A DNA stretch of 64,000 nucleotides from JAZDJP01 sp043803805 (GTDB taxonomy: Bacteria > Planctomycetota > JAZDJP01): assembly GCA_043803805.1 (NCBI GenBank), contig JAZDJP010000117.1, positions 5,576 through 69,575 of the forward strand. Direction: 5' to 3'. Made by a program: the position numbers and the translations under genes. The notes beneath the pieces are model-generated. The model ran no database searches, was not told the DNA's origin, and saw only the letters and a program-made list of their open reading frames with translations. This document shows, in pieces, positions 40,487 to 48,700 of this stretch. Within the stretch, counting starts at the first letter, position 1. Each line of letters begins with the position of its first letter.

Positions 40487-41764
40487 TTAATGTCCCCTCG
40501 CCCACTGCCACGGCATGGCGGCGAGCGATCGAAGCAGGGGGTTCCAGCGGTCAGGGATCCCATCCATTTTTGGCAGGATGATTTTCCCCAGCACCTCGGC
40601 GTCCCGGCCGTCGCGGAAAATCGAAAGGGGACTGATGCCATCCCCCTTCGCGATGAATATCATATCTCCGTTCCACGGGAACCGGGCGACAAGGCGATGG
40701 CAGATCAGCCGATCCTCCCTGGCGGTCCGCCCCGGGGTCCAATAAGCGATGATGTCGCCGGCGCGAAGGCGTCCCGATCGAGCCGGGGTTGCAAAAAGCG
40801 GTTCGCCGGATCGGAGGGAGGGAAGCATGCTTGTGCCGTGAGGGAGGAGCGCCAGGGCGCCATCCTGCCGGAGTTGGTTTCGGAAACGGGTGATCTCCCC
40901 GCGCCGGGTGGCTGGAGCCGGTGATGCGGTGGTATGCGGCATCAGCGCCGACACGAGATTCGAAAACGGTGTATCGAGGGCGAGGGTTGTCCGGAAGGCG
41001 GGCACGCAATTCGCGAGATCCGCGGCGAGCGGGAGAAACCGCCGGGCCGCGGCGGGTCCTTCGAACGTCACGAGGCCCTCGAGAAGCCCCGCCGCCGTTT
41101 CCGCCGGATGAAGCCGTTCGGTGGCTAGGACCGGACCCCGGGCGATGAGTCCCGTGGCGGCGAGGGGGATTTCCCGGAGATCGCCGCGGCCGGCGACGAA
41201 TTCCCCCCAGAACGGAGTGGCTGAAATCCGCCAGTCCCCGGGGGCGGTCCGGCGGAGGGCGGGGAGTTCATCGGAAAGAACGCTGTCCGCGGGGCATTTC
41301 CGGGAGAATGTGGTCTTGCCGGCGCCGCTTTTCCCGGCGAGAAGAATTCCGCGACCGTCGTGCTCGAGGCCGAGGCCGTGGACGAGGAATCCATCCTTCT
41401 CCGGCAGGAGAGTGGCCCAGAGGACGCGGAGCATCGCGTCGAGGGCGTGGGGGCGCGGCTCACACCATCCCCGGCCCCTGCGGCGGGGCGGGGCGGAAAG
41501 GACAATGGAAAAATCGTTCCGGCGGAGGAGCAGACGTCCGTTGTCGCGGACGACCGCGGGGGATTCCCCGCCCGTCGCGCCCCCCGGAAGGGGTTCCCCG
41601 GTCACCTCGATCGCCGCGTCCACGTCGACCCAGGGAGCCGCCGGGATTCGGAAGGGGGCGTAGCGGCCGGCGGCCTCGCGCCGCCAGGCGCGGGGGCCGG
41701 CAAGCCGCAGACGGATGCTCACGCCGGCGAAGGAGAGAATCATCTGTTCCGCAACGGTCATCAT
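40487..41764 (-). CDS. HPr-kinase-like domain fused to S26 signal-peptidase-like domain
   Basis: A 425-aa fusion. Residues ~1-270: an HprK-like kinase domain with Walker A LLAGKSGAGKTTFSRK (Gly144-Thr152) and SVLSDELPAL. Residues ~295-400: a peptidase of the S26/SipW type: LLPHGTSMLPSL with Ser312 as the likely nucleophile, GRLRAGDIIAYW, and ICHRLVARF with His356 (general base in the ER/archaeal subclass), then FIAKGDG. No transmembrane segment is evident, unlike normal signal peptidases. In PqqD/lasso clusters HprK-like enzymes phosphorylate peptides and a peptidase would cleave leaders. The start is ATG 41764 (41761 also possible); no good ribosome-binding site is seen. Confidence 0.75.
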   Translation of the reverse strand: MMTVAEQMILSFAGVSIRLRLAGPRAWRREAAGRYAPFRIPAAPWVDVDAAIEVTGEPLPGGATGGESPAVVRDNGRLLLRRNDFSIVLSAPPRRRGRGWCEPRPHALDAMLRVLWATLLPEKDGFLVHGLGLEHDGRGILLAGKSGAGKTTFSRKCPADSVLSDELPALRRTAPGDWRISATPFWGEFVAGRGDLREIPLAATGLIARGPVLATERLHPAETAAGLLEGLVTFEGPAAARRFLPLAADLANCVPAFRTTLALDTPFSNLVSALMPHTTASPAPATRRGEITRFRNQLRQDGALALLPHGTSMLPSLRSGEPLFATPARSGRLRAGDIIAYWTPGRTAREDRLICHRLVARFPWNGDMIFIAKGDGISPLSIFRDGRDAEVLGKIILPKMDGIPDRWNPLLRSLAAMPWQWARGH

Positions 41765-41795
41765 GATGTTTCGTGGGCGCGCGAACGCGAGCCCG

Positions 41796-41954
41796 TCAGG
41801 ATTCCTTGGGACTCGCCCCGCGTCCAAATCGGCAGTGGGCGTCCGAATTTAGTTTCGTGCACGCGAGGGTATCCGTTTCAAAAAGACGCCGCGAGCGCAC
41901 CGACGGCCGATTCCAGGTTTTTTTTGCATGGGGGCGGGTGGGGGACTTGGGCAT
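41796..41954 (-). CDS. small peptide 2, putative RiPP precursor
   Basis: A 52-aa peptide, very basic in its first half with RSRRLFETDTLAC at residues 20-32 and Cys41. It aligns without gaps to the peptide encoded at 41988-42143: 25 of the first 45 residues are identical, including W14, R16, P17, L24-C32, K34, L35, D38, C41, G44, R45. The nucleotide sequences differ at 7 of 9 codons for LFETDTLAC, all silent. ATG 41954 follows AAAGGAACTCACC. The gene precedes the kinase-peptidase fusion by 31 bases. I infer precursor status from size, duplication and neighbours; no family is recognised. Confidence 0.7.
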   Translation of the reverse strand: MPKSPTRPHAKKTWNRPSVRSRRLFETDTLACTKLNSDAHCRFGRGASPKES

Positions 41955-41987
41955 GGTGAGTTCCTTTCGATGCCGATTATTCCGGTC

Positions 41988-42143
41988 TCATGAGACCTTC
42001 GGTTTGTTGCGTCCCACGCGGCAGGCGAAATCGAAATCCAGCTTGTTGCAGGCCAGGGTGTCGGTCTCGAACAATTTCCGGGACCGGAGGACCGGCCGGG
42101 TCCATGGCTTTCGGGCGCTTGTCTTCCGGGACGGATTTTTCAT
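41988..42143 (-). CDS. small peptide 1, putative RiPP precursor
   Basis: A 51-aa peptide with RSRKLFETDTLAC at residues 20-32, NKLDFD, then CRVGRNKPK, colinear with peptide 2. The two conserved Cys (32 and 41) could be linked or be donor sites for a radical SAM modification. GGGGAGGAAACC is an excellent ribosome-binding site for ATG 42143, and the ATG overlaps the TGA of the HEAT-protein gene (ATGA). Too short for standard gene calling, so it may be missing from automated annotation. Confidence 0.72.
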   Translation of the reverse strand: MKNPSRKTSARKPWTRPVLRSRKLFETDTLACNKLDFDFACRVGRNKPKVS

Positions 42144-42853
42144 GGTTTCCTCCCCGGCGTGGCGCCGGCATTTTCCCGGGAGGCGAGGCGATTCAGGGCA
42201 TCCCGGGCGGACTTGCGGACGGCCTCATTCGCGTCGCTCTCCGCGGCGCGGGTGAGCGCCTCGCGCGCCGCGGGATCCCTGAGTTCGCCGAGGGCCCAGG
42301 CGGCGTTGAGGCGGGGATATTCGTTGTCGTCCTCGGCCAGACGGCGGATGAAGAAGTCGCGGCACTCGGGATGCCTCATTTCGCCGAGCACCCGCAGGGA
42401 GAGCGACCGTATGCGAAAGTAGGTTTCCTTTTCCGCCAGTTCCATGAGGGGGAGGCGGTAGACCGTGGGATTTGCCTTGAGGGTGCGTTGAAGGGATGTG
42501 ATGGTCCGCCGGTCGGTGTTGGTGATGGAATTTTTCCAGAGGGTGATCATGCGTTGGACCGGATCCCCCGGAGCCGGATTCGCGACGACGGGCGGGGCGG
42601 TGATCGGAGGGGGGGTGACAACCCTGGGCGGCGGCGGGACCGGTTGAGAAACAGGCGCGGGAGTTACGGTTGGGTTCGGGGGTGTTGCGTGAACGTATGA
42701 AACCGGAGGGGGCGTCGTCCGGACCTTCGGGGCTGGGGTGAGCGCGACCATGGGGGGCGGGGCGGCTTCCTCCGTGTCGAGATTCACGAAGTAGATCCCC
42801 GCCGCCGCGATGATGGCCAGGAGCAGAATCACGACAACCAAGGCGCCCTTCAT
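42140..42853 (-). CDS. membrane-anchored HEAT-repeat protein
   Basis: A 237-aa protein: residues 2-25 form a transmembrane anchor (ALVVVILLLAIIAAAGIYFV), ~30-95 is a Pro-rich linker (TPPPVSYVHATPPNP, VVTPPPITAPPVV), and ~105-235 is a set of HEAT/PBS-lyase-type helical repeats, e.g. LSLRVLGEMRHPECRDFF, AAWALGELRDPAAREALTRA, VRKSARDALNRLAS. Such repeats bind proteins or peptides. It is the first gene of the operon, coupled to precursor 1 by ATGA. ATG 42853 is chosen to start at the anchor; an in-frame extension would add a non-conserved 26 residues. Confidence 0.8.
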   Translation of the reverse strand: MKGALVVVILLLAIIAAAGIYFVNLDTEEAAPPPMVALTPAPKVRTTPPPVSYVHATPPNPTVTPAPVSQPVPPPPRVVTPPPITAPPVVANPAPGDPVQRMITLWKNSITNTDRRTITSLQRTLKANPTVYRLPLMELAEKETYFRIRSLSLRVLGEMRHPECRDFFIRRLAEDDNEYPRLNAAWALGELRDPAAREALTRAAESDANEAVRKSARDALNRLASRENAGATPGRKP

Positions 42854-42884
42854 GTCGAAAACCCTCACATTTCCCAAGAGTAGG

Positions 42885-42890
42885 ATTATA
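42885..42890 (-). promoter_or_regulatory. candidate -10 box for the RiPP operon
   Basis: A perfect TATAAT on the minus strand, 31 bases before the HEAT-protein ATG, overlapping the end of the upstream propeller gene. No good -35 at 16-18 bases. Confidence 0.3.
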
Positions 42891-45636
42891 ACCCACCCGA
42901 CGCCGGTTTGTGGAGTGATTTCAGGAAGCATCCGCCGCCGCCCCCGCTTGTCCCGGGGATGGGTGGCTCGGTCGCGGGAGGCGGGAGGGATGATGGCGGA
43001 CTCTTTTGGGCCATCGGAGTGTTTCCGTAGGCTCCGATATTGATGCGTCCGCCGTTCGGATCGGGTTCGAGGGAAAAATTATCCGCCGGATCTCCGGCGT
43101 CGATGATGGGTTGATTTTCCTGTTCCCGGAAGTCCTTCGTCACGGGGGAGAGGAAGAGGACATCCCGGGCGATATCTCCCGACCCGGCCGCCGTCCCGTC
43201 GTAATCCCGGATCGTGTTTCCATACAGGTTGTTGTAGGTGCTGGCGACCGTGCCTCCGGCCGCCGCCGCCAGGCCCGTTTCGTTGGCAAAGATGTGGCCG
43301 TTGCGAACGGAGAGCCTTCCGGCGGAGCGGGCGCCCGTGGCATTCCCGGTCACCGTTGCGTTGATGAGGCTTGCCGAGGCGCCGGCGTCCACCGCCAGAC
43401 CGGCGGTCGTGTTGTCCCGCAAAACCACATTTCGGAGCACGGCGTCCGCGACGCCGGTGACGCGGACGCCGGTGGCGGCGCCCGTGATGGTCACGAAACG
43501 TATCTCGGGCGGCGCCGGGGCCGCGGCCAGGGGCGGGGCTCCGGAGGACGGTGCGATCCGGATGCCTTCCGCGAGCCCCTTCGCGTCGATCACCGTATCC
43601 CGGGGGTTCACTCCGGCGAGAGCGATCCCCGGCCGGAGAACGGCGGAGGCGGAAAGGGCGAATGTCCCGGCGCCGAGCGTCACGACGCTTCCGGAGGAGG
43701 CGGCGTCGAGCGCGGCCTCGACGGTCGGGTATCGGGTGTTGCCGATCTGGATGAGGGGAACGGGCGTGGCCTGGATCGTGACGGCCGCGCTCTCATCGCC
43801 GTCCGCGTCCCGGGCGATGAGGGAGAACGTGTACGTCGTCCAGTTGGAAAGGTCGGCGACGATCGTGGAGGTGATGTTCCCGAGCGAAAGAGGGTCTGTC
43901 GAGGATGTTCCATCCGTGTAGTGCAAAAGGTACGTGACCACCCCGGAAGGCGGGCTCGCCGTCCAGGCGAGGGCGACGGATCCGTCTCCCGCCGTCGCCG
44001 AAAGATTGGAGGGCGCGAGCGGGTGGGTGTCCACCAGGAAACTCCGCGGCGCGGACCATGCCGACCAGGCGCCTTTCGCGTCGCGGGACCGGATGGCATA
44101 GGTGTAGGGCTCGCCACGATTCAGGGCGGTGGGGGGCGCCGCCGATGCGTCCCCGGCCGCAACCGGAATTTCGTACAGCCAGTCCTCCAGCACTTCACCG
44201 TCCGTGTCAATTCGCACGATCGCGGAGGGGTTATCCCCGTCCGGGTCGGTGGAGGGCGTCCATGTGATCGCGGGGGGGGGATCTTCGATCGTCGCGCCGT
44301 CCGCCGGAAAGAATCCCGCCAGGGGGGCCTGGGGCGGCCGGTTGGCGGAAGAGAGGAACGCATGGAGGATGCCGGCCTCCGTCCCGACGAAGATGCGCCC
44401 GTTGGCGAAGACGGGGGAGGATCGGCCGGGCGCCGAGAGCGCCGCGCTCCAGAGTTCCGAGGAGACGTCCGCGGCATCCAGAATGCGGAGTTTCGCCTCG
44501 ACCGTCGAGGAGACCGCCAGAAGCGTCCCCCCGCCGTCCCGGGCGAAGGCCGCCGGTGTCGGACAGAGGTAGAGTTCCGGGATGTCGTTGATATTCGTGG
44601 TGGTGAGCGTTCCGACGGCCTTCTGGCCGGTGACCGCCGGTCCCGCGGGATTCACGGAGACGACATATTCCCGGAGAACGTACTGGTCCGCGGAGCCGCT
44701 CGCGTCCGTGTCCACGTGATAGTCCATGCGTATCTGGAAAATCACCCGGCCCGCGGCCGCGACGGGGGAGGAAACCGCGTAATGGGTGTTTTTCACGGTC
44801 CCGGCGGGATTCCCGGCCGGGTCCGGAATGACGATGGGGAATCCGGCGATCGCGTTTCCCGTCGCGAGGTCCGCCGCGTAGAGTTTCCGGTCGTTTTCTC
44901 CGGGCATGAAATACACCCGGTCCCCGGCAATGAGCGGGGAGGACAAATTCACGATCCCGTCGGTCGTGAAGAAGGGGGTGGTGGCTCCCGTGGCGAGGGT
45001 TGTTTTGTAGTACCGTCCGCCCGTCGCCCCGAAAATGGCGAAGGCGTCCGACAGGGCGGGGGAGGAATAGATAATGTCCGTGACCGCCCCGGCCGGCGTC
45101 TCCCATGCCGGCGCGCCCGATGTCGTATTCACGGCCAGGGCTTTTTTGTTGGGGAAACCGCTGCCGAGGTAGACCATGCCGTCCCGGACCACCGGGGAGG
45201 AATATTCCTGGCCGCCGAGCGTGGCGGGGGTCCAGGGGACGGTTCCGTTCGCGAGTCGCCGGCTGTAGAGTTTCCCGTCCCGGGAGGGGACATAGAGCAC
45301 GCCCCCCGAAACGGCCGGCGAGGCGTCCACGCCGTCGCCCGTCGTGAATTCCCGGATGAACGTTCCGTCCTCGCCGAGGACGCGGACCTTGCCATCGCCC
45401 GCGCCGAAGACGACGTATCCGTCGGCCACGGCGGGGGAGGAGACGACCTTCGCGCCGGGAACGGTGTAGGACCACGCGCCGCCGGCGAACGTGTTGCCGG
45501 AAATTTCCGCCGAGGCCCGCGTCCGGCCGTTGTCCAGGCCGAGGTGGGGCCAGTCGTCAGCGCGGCACAGGGCGCCTGGCATCCATGCGACGCCGATGGC
45601 TGCAACGCAGAGAATCGGTTTAACGAACGTCCGCAT
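42886..45636 (-). CDS. secreted PQQ-propeller / FnIII / parallel beta-helix protein, copy A
   Basis: A 916-aa protein. Signal peptide 1-26 (PILCVAAIGVAWMPGALCRA). Residues ~28-430 form PQQ-like beta-propeller repeats (VVSSPAVADGYVVFGAGDGK, DASPAVSGGVLYVPSRDGKL, EYSSPVVRDGMVYLGSGFP). A Fn3-like region covers ~450-640 (SNLSATAGDGSVALAWTASP), and ~650-860 is a right-handed parallel beta-helix (NVVLRDNTTAGLAVDAGA). The C-terminus has a Pro-rich stretch and GGGGGCFLKSL. It has a close paralogue at 57419. It probably works at the cell surface with the giant beta-repeat protein encoded directly upstream. Confidence 0.85.
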   Translation of the reverse strand: MRTFVKPILCVAAIGVAWMPGALCRADDWPHLGLDNGRTRASAEISGNTFAGGAWSYTVPGAKVVSSPAVADGYVVFGAGDGKVRVLGEDGTFIREFTTGDGVDASPAVSGGVLYVPSRDGKLYSRRLANGTVPWTPATLGGQEYSSPVVRDGMVYLGSGFPNKKALAVNTTSGAPAWETPAGAVTDIIYSSPALSDAFAIFGATGGRYYKTTLATGATTPFFTTDGIVNLSSPLIAGDRVYFMPGENDRKLYAADLATGNAIAGFPIVIPDPAGNPAGTVKNTHYAVSSPVAAAGRVIFQIRMDYHVDTDASGSADQYVLREYVVSVNPAGPAVTGQKAVGTLTTTNINDIPELYLCPTPAAFARDGGGTLLAVSSTVEAKLRILDAADVSSELWSAALSAPGRSSPVFANGRIFVGTEAGILHAFLSSANRPPQAPLAGFFPADGATIEDPPPAITWTPSTDPDGDNPSAIVRIDTDGEVLEDWLYEIPVAAGDASAAPPTALNRGEPYTYAIRSRDAKGAWSAWSAPRSFLVDTHPLAPSNLSATAGDGSVALAWTASPPSGVVTYLLHYTDGTSSTDPLSLGNITSTIVADLSNWTTYTFSLIARDADGDESAAVTIQATPVPLIQIGNTRYPTVEAALDAASSGSVVTLGAGTFALSASAVLRPGIALAGVNPRDTVIDAKGLAEGIRIAPSSGAPPLAAAPAPPEIRFVTITGAATGVRVTGVADAVLRNVVLRDNTTAGLAVDAGASASLINATVTGNATGARSAGRLSVRNGHIFANETGLAAAAGGTVASTYNNLYGNTIRDYDGTAAGSGDIARDVLFLSPVTKDFREQENQPIIDAGDPADNFSLEPDPNGGRINIGAYGNTPMAQKSPPSSLPPPATEPPIPGTSGGGGGCFLKSLHKPASGGL

Positions 45637-45654
45637 ATCCTGTCTCCTGTGCCG

Positions 45655-45715
45655 CGCCGACGTCTCTCGTCACTCGTGAAACGCGTCTCGTGACTAACGA
45701 GCGACGTTTCACGCG
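45655..45715. repeat. imperfect inverted repeat between the giant-protein gene and the propeller gene
   Basis: CTCGTCACTCGTGAAACG and CGTTTCACGCGTCACG form an imperfect hairpin in the 79-base gap. The first half also occurs at the end of the dapF-like gene (35943). Confidence 0.6.
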
Positions 45716-48700
45716 TCACGGCGTCGGATCCGCCTCCCAGGGGATGTAATACAGATCCCCGGTGCTTGTGCCCACCACGTACGTGTCGCTCCCCCGGTCG
45801 TAATTGATGTCGGTGACGGTCTTCCCCGCTCCGAAATGATATCGGCGGATGACGGCCCCGTCCGTGCCGGCGGGAACGGTCTCATCGAGGAAGAGGACCT
45901 GTCCGTCCGCCGTGCCCACGACGATGACTCCGCCATAGTAGTCCGGGTGGCTATAGCCGGCGGAGGCGGGTTGGACGGGGTAGTCTCCGTACAAGGTGCC
46001 GTCGGAGTTGAGGACGTAGAAATGTCCGTCGCCGTCGCCGTAATAGACCCGGAGCGTGGTGGAATCCACGAACGGCCAGGAGTTGATGGGGTAGAGGCCC
46101 GCGTCGAGGTCGGCGACCGAGTGGTTCACGATGTCGCGATAGGGCCAGTTGGCGATGTTTTCGAGGAGCGGCGCCGCAAAATCGTCCGCGGTCACGCCAT
46201 GCATCCGCCCACCGGCATCCCCGACGTGAAGGCGTTGAGGGGTGAGGCCCACCACCGTCATGTATCCTTTCACATCGTGCAGGGGGGATATGTTGTCCGC
46301 CGGAATGGTTCCCGCCGTGATGTTTACCCGGTAGATGTGGGCCTGACCTGCCGAGGCATCCGAACCGACGAAGAGGTGCGTGGTGCCGGTGTATACCCGT
46401 TTTTCGGGAAGGGTCCGGATGGCGGACGGGGGGCCGGCGATGTTTTTAACGAGGGTCTTATTGGAAATTTGAACCGAGAAGACACGGGGATTGGTCCCGA
46501 TGGTCATTCCCCCGAAGTAGAGGTTGGTCATGTCGGAGAGGATGGGGGATGTGACGCTCACCACGGCGGCATCCTCGAACGGGGTGTTCCAGGCGCTTGC
46601 GGCCCCGGGGACGGCGAGGGATCCGCCCGAGTCGACGAGTTTGAATATCTTTCCCGCGGATGTCGGGATATAGATCACGTTGACCTTCCCATCGGTTGAG
46701 ACCCCGTTCCCGTTCACATCCCCGTAGACGGCCTCGTCCTCCTGGTCCCACCAGACGGGTCCGAGGACATCGCCGTCGGCCTGGGTGATGTCGTAGAAAT
46801 AGGCGGCATCCCCGTCGGCCGTGCGGACGAGGACGCGATCGTTCGTGGTCGCGTTCACGTCGCGGACGAGCGCATAGGTGGCGTACCAGACTCCCGAGTC
46901 GAGATCGAACGCCGAGGCGACGGCGCCCTGGACGGGGGCGGGCGCGGAGGAAAGTTTCTCCGCGGTGTACATCCATTGGATGACGGAATCACCGCCGGTG
47001 TCGGGCGTGCCGTCGTCGTTCGTGTCATTGTCCTTGTCCCGGGAGTCTCCTCCCCCCGCGCCGGCGCCGCGGCTCATGAGGTTGAGGCGGATGACATCGC
47101 CGTCCAGGGTATTGTCATTGTCCGCGAGATCGACGTTGTAGCCGCTGGCAATCGCGGCGAACGTCAGGTTTGGACATGCGGCGTCGAACGGCCCGTTTAC
47201 CCGCATCGTGAGGTATTTCCCGCTTCCTCCGGGATGATTCTGGAACGTGACATTGGACAGGTTTGTCAACGTGGGTGCGTTCACCCCGTTCCCGATTTCG
47301 AGCCCCTCCGATCCGGCGTTCCCGAACGTGAGGCCGGTGATGTCCGCCGTCCCGTACACCCGGAAGGCGAATCCCCCGGCGCCGGCGCCGGTCTTTGTGA
47401 CCGTGGCCGAGGCGTTGGTGGACTTGAACACCCCCGGCGTGACGGCATTGTGATCCACCTGGAATATCCCGGTGTCGGCCAATTGAATCTGGCCCGCTCC
47501 GGTCATATCGAATTCTCCACCCGTATTCACGCGGTGGGTCAGGCCCGCGCCGCTCAAGACGAGCGTGTTCGCGCCGGTGTTGAGAATACTGCCCGCGACC
47601 GTGAGGGTTCCGGCCACGGTCACCGTGCCGGCGACCGCGAAGGTGTCCTTCGTTCCATTCGTGTCGTTGATGGTGAGATTGAAATAGTCGGTCGCGCCGA
47701 AGTCCTTCAGGTTGTGGGCCTGGGTGGTCCCGCCGCCGTCGCCGACGTATTCGACCGTGCCGGAATTGATATCCATGGTGGTGATCGTGACCGCGGCCTC
47801 GTTGCCCTGCATCCGGAGCGTTCCGGTGTTGTCGAGCGTCGCGATGGTGGCGTTGTTGCCCGCGAGCGACAGAAGGTTGGCGATGGTCGCCGTGCCCGTC
47901 ACGGTGAGCGTCCCCCCGAGCGTCATGACGCCGGCGACCGTGAGATCCCCCGAGGCCCCTTGGAGGGTGACGGCTCCGCCGGGCAGATAGGTGTGGCCGG
48001 ACGGGACGAGGACAACGATATTGCTCGCCACCGTGAGCGCGGCGCCGCCCCCGTCGGTGTAGGGGATGTCGGCATCGCCGGTGTGGGCGGTGTCGATCTC
48101 GATGTTGGTCATGTCTCCGCCGTTGTCGTTCCGGATGATGAGCGTCGACGCGACGAGATTGAGATCGGTCATGTTGGCGGCCGTGGCGCGGGTGACGATG
48201 GCGCCCTTTGTAACACCTCCCTCGTAGAAGACGGTGATCACATCGCCGGCGTTCAATGTGGAGATGTTCGTGAAGGAGAAGGGAGAGGAATTGGTGGTGT
48301 AGGTGGCTTGCGGAACGCCGTTTTTGGCCCAGCTCACGTCCGTCGTGCCGTCGAAGGCCCCCTGCAGGCTGACTTCAATTTTCCAGTCGATCGTAATACG
48401 GTTGGTTCCCACATCGTCGTCAGCCGCCTCGCCTGCCCCCGCCCCCGTGTAGTTGAGAATGGTGATGGTGGTGGTGGGGGTGGTGTTCGGGGTGGAATTG
48501 TCGAGGGTCCGGATGTTCACGGCGGCGGTGTTGTCGAAGGAGCAATTGGCCCAGGTGGCGTCGGTGAGGATGAGGCCGGGGCCGTCGTCAATCGTCATGT
48601 GCCGGGTCGTGCCGTTGGTGAAGGTCACGCCGTCGAAATTCAAGACCCGGACGCCGTTCTGTCCGGCCGCCGGGGCGATGTTGAAGCCGCTGGCGTCCGC

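Larger units (their letters stand above)
36855..42853 (-). other. putative RiPP (modified-peptide) biosynthetic operon
   Basis: Eight minus-strand genes: HEAT-repeat membrane protein, two paired precursor-like peptides, HPr-kinase-like/S26 peptidase fusion, PqqD-type chaperone, radical SAM/SPASM enzyme, PRMT-like methyltransferase, nucleotidyltransferase. Junctions are ATGA overlaps except around the peptides and the 40299-40486 repeat. PqqD, HprK-like and nucleotidyltransferase proteins recur together in known HPr-rel and lasso-type clusters; the rest of this combination is unfamiliar to me. Confidence 0.7.

Noticed and set aside
42900..45693. Long plus-strand ORF (895 codons) opposite the propeller protein, and other plus-strand ORFs across 45.8-63.9 kb
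   Set aside because: They are antisense shadows of high-GC coding regions: low-complexity Arg/Gly/Asp-rich, no domains, no conserved starts, while the minus strand shows clear families and signal peptides.
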